Assembly (NCBI GenBank): GCA_024398995.1
Contig: JAKSIE010000017.1
Coordinates: forward strand, 1 to 40,397
Direction: 5' to 3'
Length of the DNA: 40,397 nt
DNA from: Fibrobacter sp.
Lineage (GTDB): Bacteria > Fibrobacterota > Fibrobacteria > Fibrobacterales > Fibrobacteraceae
Positions within the stretch are counted from its first letter, which is position 1. The number at the start of each line of letters is the position of its first letter. The translations under genes and the position numbers were made by a program. The notes under the pieces are model-generated. The model saw nothing but the letters and a program-made list of their open reading frames with translations. It had not been told where the DNA came from and ran no database searches. Shown in pieces: positions 26,135 through 34,336 of the stretch.

Positions 26135-26142
26135 TATCTTTG
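26135..26142 (+). promoter_or_regulatory. TAnnTTTG promoter element of the GH9 gene (TATCTTTG)
   Basis: TATCTTTG lies 33 nt before the GH9 ATG. No clear -35 box was found. Confidence 0.45.
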
Positions 26143-26175
26143 CAAAACAGGTGTTTTGGAGTAATCGGAGAGTAT

Positions 26176-27966
26176 ATGAAATTGAAAAAGATTTTGATGA
26201 CAGGTCTCGCTTGCTTTGGCCTCGCCACAGTAGACTCCCTTGCCGCGCTTAGCACGGACGACTACGTTGAAGCCGCATGGATGACAACCCGTTTCTACGG
26301 AGCCCAGCGTTCCGGTAAGGGGCCCAACTGGCTTTCTTTCGGCACAAACTACACTACCAGCTTTACTAAGGACAACTACCAGGGCAAGGATGTTTCCGGT
26401 GGTTGGTTCGACTGTGGCGACCACGTGATGTATGGTCAGTCCCAGGGTTTTTCCTCCTACATACTAGCCCTATCCTATGCTGAATTCACCGAAGGTTTCT
26501 ATGACCTTTACACCGGTGACTATTCCGACTATAAGGCCGCCAACGATTACACCCGTAAAGGCGGCAAGCCCAACAAGATCCGCGACCTTTTGGAAGAACT
26601 CCGCTACGAAGCAGACTTCTGGGTAAAGGCAGCCATCAGCTCCAGCGCATTCGTCACTGTCAAAGGCGACGGTAACGCAGACCACACCAAGTGGGTGACC
26701 CCGGGCAAGATGAGTACCCTCGGTTCTGGCGAAGGCGGAGAAAACCGTTCCATTACCGGCAACGCAAACGACAGCTACACCCCCGGTATGGCAGCAGCAA
26801 TGCTCGCCGTGATGGCACGCGTTGACCCCGATGAATCCAACCGCACCAAGTACCTGGCTGCTGCAAAAACTGCATACTCCTATTCCAAGAGTCATAGCGG
26901 CGTCACCAATTCCGCCGGTTTCTACGAATCCAGCTGGTGGGATGGCAGAACCACCGACGGCGTATTCCTGGCCGCTCTCGAACTTTACCGTACTACCAAG
27001 GACAAGACCTACGAGTCCGACGCAGAAAAGTACTTTGACAAGATTGCATTCGCCAAGGGTTCAGACACTCGTTTGAACTACGCTAGCGCGGTTCCTCTTT
27101 CCGTCGTAATGGGCCAGTACGTTCTTGATCTGTCTCCAGGCGGAAGCTACCGTGACGCCTTGTACCTCCTAGACCACATTTACGCTAATTACGAAAAGAA
27201 CTCCAATGGAATCTTTATGCGTGAAACCGGCGGTGGTGGTTCTTTCTCCGTACGTACCCCGTCTGGCGGCGCATTCCTTTACGCCCTTTACTCGAAGCTT
27301 TCCGGCGACGCCGACTACGATGACGTTATTGAAAAGAACGTTGCATATCTCCTGGGCGACAATAGTAACAAGAAGTCCTATGTGGTAGGTTTTACCCGCA
27401 ATAGCGCAAAGGCTCCCACCGCACCGCACCACCGTGGCTACTACGCCAACGAAAACCCGGACAACGACGTGAACGGTTACTTTAACGTTCCCGAAAAGAA
27501 CAAGCTGCTGGGTGGCATGATTGCTGGAGCCTTCAGCGACGGTAACCATAGCGGTGACAAGTCCAAGTGGAACGTGAACGAAGTCTGCGTCGACTTGAAC
27601 GCTCCCATGGTGGGCGCCTTGGGTTACATCCTGAGCAAGAAGGCCCCCAAGACCGACGTGGATCTGGGTATCAAGGAAGCTGAAAAGCCGGCTGACACCA
27701 CAAAGAAGGACACCATCGTCAGTGCCATCCATTCTGAACTGCGCCTCGCTCCCTTCACCATGAGCCAGAGCGGCCTGGAAATGTCCGTTGTAAACGGCAT
27801 GGGCGAAAGCTTCAAGGTCCAGGTGTTCGATATGCAGGGCAACAAGGTTCAGGAAATCGTCAGCAACGGCAGCAGCGTAAGCTTTACCCTCAAGGCAAAG
27901 GGAGTTCTCCACATGATGGTCTCCTCCAAGAGCTTCAAGCAAGCTTACACCGTTAAGGCTCTGTAA
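26176..27966 (+). CDS. Secreted GH9 endoglucanase
   Basis: A 596-residue exported cellulase that cleaves internal beta-1,4-glucosidic bonds by inversion. ATG at 26176 follows GGAG with five nt spacing; the signal peptide (MKLKKILMTGLACFGLATVDSLAA) comes next. The GH9 domain starts with the catalytic-base region GGWFDCGDH (Asp79, Asp82), has the substrate-binding PHHR (417-420) and the acid Glu469 in NEVCVDLNAPMVGAL. About 515-596 is a small beta-rich tail (FKVQVFDMQGNKVQEI ... AYTVKAL) like the C-terminal domains of the two giant secreted proteins, probably for export or anchoring. There is no carbohydrate-binding module or Ser linker. Single-gene unit with promoter and terminator. Confidence 0.94.
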   Translation: MKLKKILMTGLACFGLATVDSLAALSTDDYVEAAWMTTRFYGAQRSGKGPNWLSFGTNYTTSFTKDNYQGKDVSGGWFDCGDHVMYGQSQGFSSYILALSYAEFTEGFYDLYTGDYSDYKAANDYTRKGGKPNKIRDLLEELRYEADFWVKAAISSSAFVTVKGDGNADHTKWVTPGKMSTLGSGEGGENRSITGNANDSYTPGMAAAMLAVMARVDPDESNRTKYLAAAKTAYSYSKSHSGVTNSAGFYESSWWDGRTTDGVFLAALELYRTTKDKTYESDAEKYFDKIAFAKGSDTRLNYASAVPLSVVMGQYVLDLSPGGSYRDALYLLDHIYANYEKNSNGIFMRETGGGGSFSVRTPSGGAFLYALYSKLSGDADYDDVIEKNVAYLLGDNSNKKSYVVGFTRNSAKAPTAPHHRGYYANENPDNDVNGYFNVPEKNKLLGGMIAGAFSDGNHSGDKSKWNVNEVCVDLNAPMVGALGYILSKKAPKTDVDLGIKEAEKPADTTKKDTIVSAIHSELRLAPFTMSQSGLEMSVVNGMGESFKVQVFDMQGNKVQEIVSNGSSVSFTLKAKGVLHMMVSSKSFKQAYTVKAL

Positions 27967-28028
27967 GCCCGCGGCAGTTTCGACTCGGCACCTACAGCGG
28001 CTTTTTGCCTCGACACTTATATATAGAC

Positions 28029-28062
28029 AGACCCGGCTAATACGGCCGGGTCTTCTTATTTT
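28029..28062 (+). terminator. Terminator after the GH9 gene
   Basis: AGACCCGGC and GCCGGGTCT form a perfect 9-bp stem around 7 nt, followed by TCTTCTTATTTT. Confidence 0.9.
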
Positions 28063-28141
28063 AATACACATTTGTGCATTATTTTTTAAAAATCTCGGGC
28101 TTTTTAGGCAGCCCCGGTTTTTGTTCCCTAGGAACTTGAAC

Positions 28142-28149
28142 TACATTTG
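28142..28149 (+). promoter_or_regulatory. TAnnTTTG promoter element of the glycosyltransferase operon (TACATTTG)
   Basis: TACATTTG with TTTG 18 bp upstream (28120-28123), the arrangement known for Bacteroidetes promoters. The ATG at 28159 follows nine nt after the element, leaving almost no leader. Confidence 0.5.
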
Positions 28150-28158
28150 CTGCGAAAA

Positions 28159-29295
28159 ATGATTTTTGACGTGGTTACATATATAGTCATAGCCCTGCTC
28201 GGAATTACCGGCCTCTACTACGTGGGCCTGGTGTTCCGCTTTTTCTTCGTCCTAGGAAAAGTCCGCGGCGGCAATAGCGACGTAACCCCCGCCCCCAAGG
28301 TCAGTATCCTGATTGCGGCCCGCAACGAGGCAGAAGGTATCCGCGCCTGTTTGGACTCAGTCATGGCCCAGGCCTACACCGGATTCTGGGAAGTCTGGGT
28401 CGCAGACGACCGCAGCAACGACGAAACCCCGAAAATTCTGGCGGAATACGCGGAGCGTTACCCGGAAAACTTCCACGTTCTGACCATCACCGAGATTCCC
28501 GAAGGCGTTAGCCCCAAGAAGCACGCCCTCAGCCGCATGATCGAAGTCTGTGACGGCGACATTCTTTGCCTGACCGACGCCGACTGCATTGTGAAGCCCA
28601 CTTGGATCGCAGGCATCGTCCGCGAATTTGAGCCCGGCATCGAGCTGGTGGCAGGTCACTCCTACATTCCTACGGAACCGGGCAAGTCCAACGCCTTGAT
28701 TTGCATGCAGGCTGTAGAAACCATGATTTACCGCGTGGCTGGCACCGCCGGCATCGCCATGCACCTGCCCCTCACAAGTACGGGCAACAACCTGGCCTAC
28801 CGCAAGACCTTCTTTAAGAATGTGAACGGTTTCGACAAGGTGATCAAGCTGCAAAGCGGCGACGACGATCTTTTGATGCAGAAACTTGCCGCAGAGCGCC
28901 CCTGGGCCATGCGCTATTGCATTACCGAAGAAACTTTCGTGACCACCGAGGGCAAGGACACCCTGAAGGGCCTTTGGGAACAGCGCAAGCGCTGGGCCTC
29001 CACCACCATCCACTATACTCCGAAAATCGTTGCCGTACTCAGTTTGATTTTCCTATTCTTTACAATGTTGTGCGTGGCGTTCCTCCTGTCTCCCTTCAGT
29101 TTCAAGATTTTCATGGCCTGGGCTGTGATTTTCGCACTCAAGTGCATTGGTGATTTCGTTTTAATTATCCGTGGGCTTAAACTGTTCAAGCAGCCGCACC
29201 TTCTCAAGTGGTGCATCCCTGTAGAATTCGTTATCGCCCCCTTTACCGTAATGGCCGTAATTTTCGGCCTGCTCGGCAGATTCAAATGGAAATAA
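28159..29295 (+). CDS. Membrane glycosyltransferase, family 2
   Basis: A 378-residue processive-type glycosyltransferase. One N-terminal membrane helix (VTYIVIALLGITGLYYVGLVF) leads to the cytoplasmic GT-A domain: VSILIAARNEAEGIRACLDS, VADDRSNDET, the DxD motif LTDADC, SGDDDLLM and the acceptor-site QRKRW. Three C-terminal membrane helices follow (about 275-375). The likely role is transfer of a sugar to a lipid or growing polysaccharide at the inner membrane; the substrate cannot be told. ATG at 28159 is preferred to a TTG four codons upstream. There is no ribosome binding site; a promoter element stands nine nt before it. topB follows after three nt. Confidence 0.88.
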   Translation: MIFDVVTYIVIALLGITGLYYVGLVFRFFFVLGKVRGGNSDVTPAPKVSILIAARNEAEGIRACLDSVMAQAYTGFWEVWVADDRSNDETPKILAEYAERYPENFHVLTITEIPEGVSPKKHALSRMIEVCDGDILCLTDADCIVKPTWIAGIVREFEPGIELVAGHSYIPTEPGKSNALICMQAVETMIYRVAGTAGIAMHLPLTSTGNNLAYRKTFFKNVNGFDKVIKLQSGDDDLLMQKLAAERPWAMRYCITEETFVTTEGKDTLKGLWEQRKRWASTTIHYTPKIVAVLSLIFLFFTMLCVAFLLSPFSFKIFMAWAVIFALKCIGDFVLIIRGLKLFKQPHLLKWCIPVEFVIAPFTVMAVIFGLLGRFKWK

Positions 29296-29298
29296 AAG

Positions 29299-31896
29299 AT
29301 GGCAACAACTAAGGCAACGACTACAAAGTCTAAGACCACCGCAGCAAAGGCTACCAAGACCGCAACTAAGACCGCGGCCAAGGCTACTAAGAAAGCCTCC
29401 AAGCCCGCTGTAGAAGGCAAGACCCTCATCATCGCAGAAAAGCCCAGTGTCGCATTAGACTTGGTCAAGGTGTTGGGTCAGAAGTCTTTTACCAAGGGTA
29501 ACGGCGTCTACGAAAGCGATACTACCATCGTGAGCCATGCCATCGGCCACCTGGTGGAAATCGCCGACCCCAAGGAAATCGACGAACGCTACAAGAAGTG
29601 GGAAATGAGCACGCTGCCCATGCTGCCGGAAAAGTTCCCCCTGGTAGCCACACCCACCACCAAGGCCCAGCTGTCCATCTTGAGCAAGCTGATCAAGCGC
29701 AAGGACGTGACCACCATTGTGAACGCTTGCGATGCTGGCCGCGAAGGTGAATTGATTTTCTTCTACATCCTGGACTACGTTCTCAAGAGCAAGTTCGCTG
29801 GTAAGACCATTAAGCGTCTTTGGATGCAGAGTATGACACCTGCGGCTATCCAGGAAGCATTTGACAACATGCGCGACGGCGCCGACATGGAAAACCTGAA
29901 GGCAGCGGCCATTTGCAGAAGCGAAGCCGACTGGCTTATCGGTATGAACGGCAGCCGAGGCCTTACCGCCTACAACAGCTCCATGGGCGGTTTCCAGATT
30001 ACCCCCTGCGGCCGTGTGCAGACCCCGACTCTCGCCATCATTGTGAACCGAGAAGAAGAACGCCACCAGTTCGTGCCCAAGAAGTTCTGGACCATCGATG
30101 CCGACTTCGATAACGACGGCAGCACCTACACCGGCAAGTGGTTCACCGCCGACGGCGACAGCAAGCAAAAGCAGATTTTTGACGAAAAGAAGGTCAAGGA
30201 CATTCTGAAAAAATGCAAGGGTAAAGCCGGATCCATCCAGGAGACCACCGCCCCCAGTTTCCAGAAGTGCGGTCCCCTGTACGACCTGACCACCTTGCAG
30301 CGCGAAGCCAACAATCGTTTCGGTTTTAGCGCCAAGACCACCCTTTCCATTGCCCAGGCTTTGTACGAACGCCACAAGGCAACCACCTATCCCCGTACCG
30401 ATAGCAAGTGCCTCCCCGAAGACTACGTGGGACCCGTCAAGACAACCCTGGGTAAGATTACCGGACCCCTCGGCACCTTTGCCCAGCAGGCCCTGAGCAA
30501 CAACTGGGTTGTAAAGACCCCAAAGGTTTTCGACAACTCCAAGATTTCCGACCACTTTGCCATTATCCCCACCGGTGTGATGCCCACGGACCTGAGCGAA
30601 GCAGAACAGAAGATCTTTAACATGATCTGCCAACGCTTTATCGCTGTATTCTTCCCGCCGGCAAAGTACCTGAACACCACCCGCGTGACCACTGTTGAAA
30701 ACGAAACCTTCATTACCGAAGGCAAGATCCTGGTGGAACCCGGTTTCAAGGCTGTCTACGGCAAGGATGCCGATGACGAAGCAAATATCCCGCAACTGAA
30801 GGGTGGCGACAAGGCACAGGCAAAAACTGTGGATCTGGAAGCCAAGGAAGACTTTACCAAGCCCCCAGCACACTACACCGAAAGCACCCTGCTTTCTATG
30901 ATGGAAAGTGCCGGTAAGCTGGTGGAAGATGAAGAACTCCGCGACGCCATGAAGGAACGAGGTCTCGGAACTCCGGCAACTCGCGCCGCCATTATTGAAA
31001 AACTTGTTACCGACAAGTATGTTGTCCGTGACGGCAAGGAAATGATCCCTACCGCCAAGGCATTCGACTTGATAAAGGTCTTGAAGGCCATGGATATCGA
31101 AGCCCTCACCAGTCCTGAACTGACAGGTGAATGGGAATACAAAATGGAGCAAATCGAGAAGGGTAAGGAAACCCGCGAGAACTTCATGAACGGTATTGTG
31201 GAAATGACCAAGACCATGGTCAAGAACATCAAGGGCTTCAAGGAAGAAAGCACAACTGGCGAGGCAAGCTTCAGTCCGGTGAACGGCAAGAAGGTTTTTG
31301 AAACCGTTAGCCGCTACACCACCGAAGACGGCATTGTCATCCGCAAGATGATCGGCGGCAAGCGTCTGTCCGCCGATGAGATTGTAGAGCTCCTGACCAA
31401 CCGCAAAATCGGTCCGCTCCCTGGATTCCGCAGCAAGAAGGGCATAGAGTTTACCGCCGTGGTCATTATCAACGACCAGAACAAGATTGAATTCGTCTTC
31501 GACGACAAACGCGAAGGTGCCGAAATCGAGCTGGGCGCACAGGTAGGCGTTTCTCCGCTGGATGGAGCCGCCGTGTACGAAACCTTGACAGGCTATGTAA
31601 GCGACAGCTACGTAAAGAAGGAGCCTAGTGGTCTGCAGTTGCCCAAGGTTATGCTTGGCAAGGAAATTCCTTTGGAACAAATCCAGAAGATGCTTACCGG
31701 CGTAGGCGTCAAGACGGACTTGATCAAGGGATTCCGCAGCAACAAGACTCACCGTACCTTTGACGCATTCCTCTTCGTAGACAAGAACGGCAAGCTTAAG
31801 TTCGATTTCCCGCCCAGGGAATTCAAGCCGAGACGTTGGGGTGCAAAGAAGCCTGCAGCCGGGACAAAGAGCAGCGCCGAAGACTACGTGCCGTGA
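29299..31896 (+). CDS. topB: DNA topoisomerase III
   Basis: A type IA topoisomerase that relaxes and decatenates DNA by single-strand passage. The 865 residues begin with an unusual ~40-residue Lys/Ala/Thr-rich tail like histone H1 or HU tails. The Toprim domain has LIIAEKPSVALDLV (Glu47) and DAGREGE (145-151); then come GRVQTPTL and the catalytic Tyr364 in YPRTDSKCL. Two C-terminal topoisomerase repeats (FETVSRYTTEDGI ... and YETLTGYVSDSYV ...) with GFRSKK/GFRSNK motifs replace zinc fingers. It starts three nt after the glycosyltransferase stop and its own stop overlaps the next start, so all three genes are probably cotranscribed. Confidence 0.95.
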   Translation: MATTKATTTKSKTTAAKATKTATKTAAKATKKASKPAVEGKTLIIAEKPSVALDLVKVLGQKSFTKGNGVYESDTTIVSHAIGHLVEIADPKEIDERYKKWEMSTLPMLPEKFPLVATPTTKAQLSILSKLIKRKDVTTIVNACDAGREGELIFFYILDYVLKSKFAGKTIKRLWMQSMTPAAIQEAFDNMRDGADMENLKAAAICRSEADWLIGMNGSRGLTAYNSSMGGFQITPCGRVQTPTLAIIVNREEERHQFVPKKFWTIDADFDNDGSTYTGKWFTADGDSKQKQIFDEKKVKDILKKCKGKAGSIQETTAPSFQKCGPLYDLTTLQREANNRFGFSAKTTLSIAQALYERHKATTYPRTDSKCLPEDYVGPVKTTLGKITGPLGTFAQQALSNNWVVKTPKVFDNSKISDHFAIIPTGVMPTDLSEAEQKIFNMICQRFIAVFFPPAKYLNTTRVTTVENETFITEGKILVEPGFKAVYGKDADDEANIPQLKGGDKAQAKTVDLEAKEDFTKPPAHYTESTLLSMMESAGKLVEDEELRDAMKERGLGTPATRAAIIEKLVTDKYVVRDGKEMIPTAKAFDLIKVLKAMDIEALTSPELTGEWEYKMEQIEKGKETRENFMNGIVEMTKTMVKNIKGFKEESTTGEASFSPVNGKKVFETVSRYTTEDGIVIRKMIGGKRLSADEIVELLTNRKIGPLPGFRSKKGIEFTAVVIINDQNKIEFVFDDKREGAEIELGAQVGVSPLDGAAVYETLTGYVSDSYVKKEPSGLQLPKVMLGKEIPLEQIQKMLTGVGVKTDLIKGFRSNKTHRTFDAFLFVDKNGKLKFDFPPREFKPRRWGAKKPAAGTKSSAEDYVP

Positions 31897-33101
31897 CCCT
31901 AGGTTTTAAATCTGTCTGTGTATTTGTTTTGGGATTTTTCTGCGTGGGATTCGCGCAGAAGTTTGATACCGCTGACCTAACCGCGCCCAACGCCCTGGAC
32001 AGTGCCATCATGCAGCTCCAGCTGGATGTCAGTGGCGACTGCGATGTATCCCAGAACCCTTACGACCTTCCCTGCGAATTAATGGACCTGTGGAATTCCA
32101 TGACTATCAAGCAGAAGGCCGCCCAGATGGTAATGGTCTATATGACACCCTCGGATTTTATGATTAAGAACGAATTCGGCGGCATTCTTGTCATGAAAAA
32201 CCACTTGAAAAAATTGGACAACTTCAAGGAAAACTTGCAAAAGGTCAACAGCGCTTTGACCATCCCGCCTCTTGTGGCTGTAGACCAGGAAGGCGGACTC
32301 GTCAACAGAGTTTCCGTTCTCAACCCCAAGTGGGAACGTACTCCCAGCGCCAAGGCCATGCGAACCATGTCCAACGAGAAAATCGATTCCATCGCCCGCG
32401 ATATCGGCGCCGGCATGAAGGAAGTGGGCATCAACGTAAACCTGGCTCCCGTTCTGGATCCTGCCAAGGATAGCCGCCACAAGAATTCCTTTATGGAAGA
32501 ATCCGACCGTTCTTGGGGTTCTGACACTACGAATGCAAACAAAGTAAGATCCTTCGTCAAGGGAATGAGCCAAAGTGGAATCACCTGCGTTTCCAAGCAT
32601 TTTCCCGGTTACGATTCCTGGTCTAACAGCGACCATCAAATCGCAGTCAGCTCCACCCCAAAAGAAAAAATCCAAAAGAACGTCGAATTCTTTAAGGCGT
32701 TGTCGAAAGACGTTCCTATCACAATGATGAGCAGCGTAGGATTCGTGCGCATTTCTAACAGGCCTGCGGTTTTCGAGCCGAGGATTGTGAAGATGGCCCG
32801 CGACATGTCTCCCGAGACCGTGATTCTTACAGACGACCTTTGGGGCGTTTCACTGCGAGCCTGGATAAGCGGGTTCGAGCGTGTGCAAAGTAAGAACTAC
32901 CCCGCCAAGGATTTTAAAAAACTAGTGTTAACAGCATTGAACGCAGGCAATGACATGTTCATGATTACCTACCCCCAAAAGGCTGTGGATATGGTGAACA
33001 TTCTTACCAACCTTTCTAAGCAGAACAAAAAATACAAGCTACGTGTCGAAGAATCCGCCGCCCGTATTTTAAAGATGAAACACAAAGCCGGGCTAATATG
33101 A
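31893..33101 (+). CDS. GH3 beta-N-acetylglucosaminidase-like protein (NagZ-type)
   Basis: A 402-residue exported glycoside hydrolase 3 enzyme, likely acting on peptidoglycan fragments or other N-acetylglucosaminides. The GTG at 31893 overlaps the topB stop (GTGA) and opens directly into a signal peptide (MTLGFKSVCVFVLGFFCVGFA). Longer readings into topB lose this. Family motifs: GGILVMKNHL, VDQEGGLVNRV, NVNLAPVLDP, CVSKHFPGYDSWSNSDHQ and the nucleophile segment VILTDDL (Asp314 most likely). In typical NagZ the dyad loop reads D-S-H; here it is S-D-H, so the acid/base arrangement may differ. There is no C-terminal second domain. It is the third gene of the GT2-topB unit. Confidence 0.88.
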   Translation: MTLGFKSVCVFVLGFFCVGFAQKFDTADLTAPNALDSAIMQLQLDVSGDCDVSQNPYDLPCELMDLWNSMTIKQKAAQMVMVYMTPSDFMIKNEFGGILVMKNHLKKLDNFKENLQKVNSALTIPPLVAVDQEGGLVNRVSVLNPKWERTPSAKAMRTMSNEKIDSIARDIGAGMKEVGINVNLAPVLDPAKDSRHKNSFMEESDRSWGSDTTNANKVRSFVKGMSQSGITCVSKHFPGYDSWSNSDHQIAVSSTPKEKIQKNVEFFKALSKDVPITMMSSVGFVRISNRPAVFEPRIVKMARDMSPETVILTDDLWGVSLRAWISGFERVQSKNYPAKDFKKLVLTALNAGNDMFMITYPQKAVDMVNILTNLSKQNKKYKLRVEESAARILKMKHKAGLI

Positions 33102-33104
33102 TGC

Positions 33105-33124
33105 AAAGGGGTTACCACCCCTTT
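33105..33124. terminator. Hairpin between converging GH3 and exonuclease genes
   Basis: AAAGGGG-TTACCA-CCCCTTT, a perfect 7-bp stem in the 53-bp convergent gap, without a clear T-run. Confidence 0.5.
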
Positions 33125-33154
33125 GGAATTGAATCTAGGGGGCATTCCCTCACG

Positions 33155-33718
33155 TTATTGGAACATCACTAAGGTTTCTGCCTTGGTAATATTCTTTACT
33201 TCTTTCTGTATTTTTTCTGGTCCTGCTTTTTGCAGGGCCATTTTTAACAGTTCCGCAGCAGCCATGGCATCGTCCAGGGCACGGTGATGGTTAAAGTCCG
33301 GAAGTCCTAAGGACACCGTCAAATTATGCAAGCTGTAGCTGGGTTGCCCCGGGAAAAATCGACGGGACAGTTTTACTGTGCAAAGGCGGGGCGGGTCATA
33401 TTTAATGGAACAGCGTTTCAATTCCGCGCGAATGAACTTGCTGTCAAACAGCACGTTGTGAGCTACAAAAATTCGACCCTGCAATAGTTCCGCAACCTCT
33501 TCGGCAACGGCGCTAAACTGCGGCTTTCCGCAGACCATTTCGTCGTTAATGCCCGTCAAACCTTGAATAAATTCAGGAATGGGTTGACCCGGATCCACCA
33601 AGGTCTGGTAGGTCTTCACCACTTCAAAATCATCTAGCAATACTATGCCGATTTCAATCACGCGACCAAAATCCGGCTTACCCCCTGTCGTCTCCAAATC
33701 AACAACAGCAAATTTCAT
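33155..33718 (-). CDS. DEDDh 3'-5' exonuclease (DnaQ/epsilon-like)
   Basis: A 187-residue exonuclease of the DnaQ family. ExoI FAVVDLETTG (Asp7, Glu9), ExoII VAHNVLFDSKF and ExoIII HRALDDAMAA provide the DEDDh set. It resembles the stand-alone epsilon-like proteins used in repair or as proofreading partners. Whether it serves DNA polymerase III here is unknown. Its ATG directly follows the TAG of the upstream gene, suggesting coupled translation. Confidence 0.9.
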   Translation of the reverse strand: MKFAVVDLETTGGKPDFGRVIEIGIVLLDDFEVVKTYQTLVDPGQPIPEFIQGLTGINDEMVCGKPQFSAVAEEVAELLQGRIFVAHNVLFDSKFIRAELKRCSIKYDPPRLCTVKLSRRFFPGQPSYSLHNLTVSLGLPDFNHHRALDDAMAAAELLKMALQKAGPEKIQKEVKNITKAETLVMFQ

Positions 33719-34300
33719 CTACTTAACCGGGATATCAAATTCCAATGTCTGGCGGCCTGTTTCGCTAACAACTTTAGCCTTCATAACCTTTGCCTTGGGG
33801 CGAGCATAAATGGGTACAACCATCAAATTGGAAACGCCGCTATCTTCACTGGCAGTGGCCTGATCATCGCTAGCTCTCTCGGTAAAAATCGGATTTTTAC
33901 CAGTATCATAAACGCTGTAAATCAAGTCACGAACAAAGCCCTTTTTGATTTGCTTGGTAGGCACCTGGAAATAAATGATACCACCCTTAGGAACCTTACG
34001 AAGGCTGTCCTTAATTTCTTCTTCGGTGGCGAAGTCTGCTTCCATGGCCATGCGCACATCCTTCTTGAGGCGGTCTACACTTTCGTACTTAATAGAAATT
34101 TCGTACTTGGCATCCTCAGGAATTGCAGTCGGGCGAACGTCACGAATCTTGGCATTGTTCTGGTAATATTCCCAGCGACCATTGTCGTGAAGAATCACCG
34201 TAGAACCGTTAGACGTAGTGGCAATAATGTCATCAGCAAAAGAACAGACAATAAAAATTGCGATTAAGAAAAAGACTTTTTTCAAAATACGAACTCCCAT
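33719..34300 (-). CDS. Exported protein of unknown function, possibly DUF3157-like
   Basis: A ~190-residue exported protein. After a signal peptide (KKVFFLIAIFIVCSFA) it has IATTSNGSTVILHDNGRWEYY, resembling the N-terminus of DUF3157 proteins; the rest (KYEISIKYESVDRLKKDVRM ... YFQVPTKQIKKGFVRDLIYSVYD) is a beta-rich domain I cannot name. The coordinates use the ATG at 34300, but GGGAG lies seven nt before a TTG at 34285, which would give a tidier signal peptide (MKKVFFLIAIF...) and may be the true start. It sits in a unit with the SAHH-like gene upstream and the exonuclease downstream. Confidence 0.7.
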   Translation of the reverse strand: MGVRILKKVFFLIAIFIVCSFADDIIATTSNGSTVILHDNGRWEYYQNNAKIRDVRPTAIPEDAKYEISIKYESVDRLKKDVRMAMEADFATEEEIKDSLRKVPKGGIIYFQVPTKQIKKGFVRDLIYSVYDTGKNPIFTERASDDQATASEDSGVSNLMVVPIYARPKAKVMKAKVVSETGRQTLEFDIPVK

Positions 34301-34336
34301 ATTTCGTCTATAAATATAATCTCAAAAAAGATGATT

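Noticed and set aside
29455..31752. A 765-codon open frame antisense to topB
   Set aside because: No domains and no start signal; topB motifs are complete on the plus strand.
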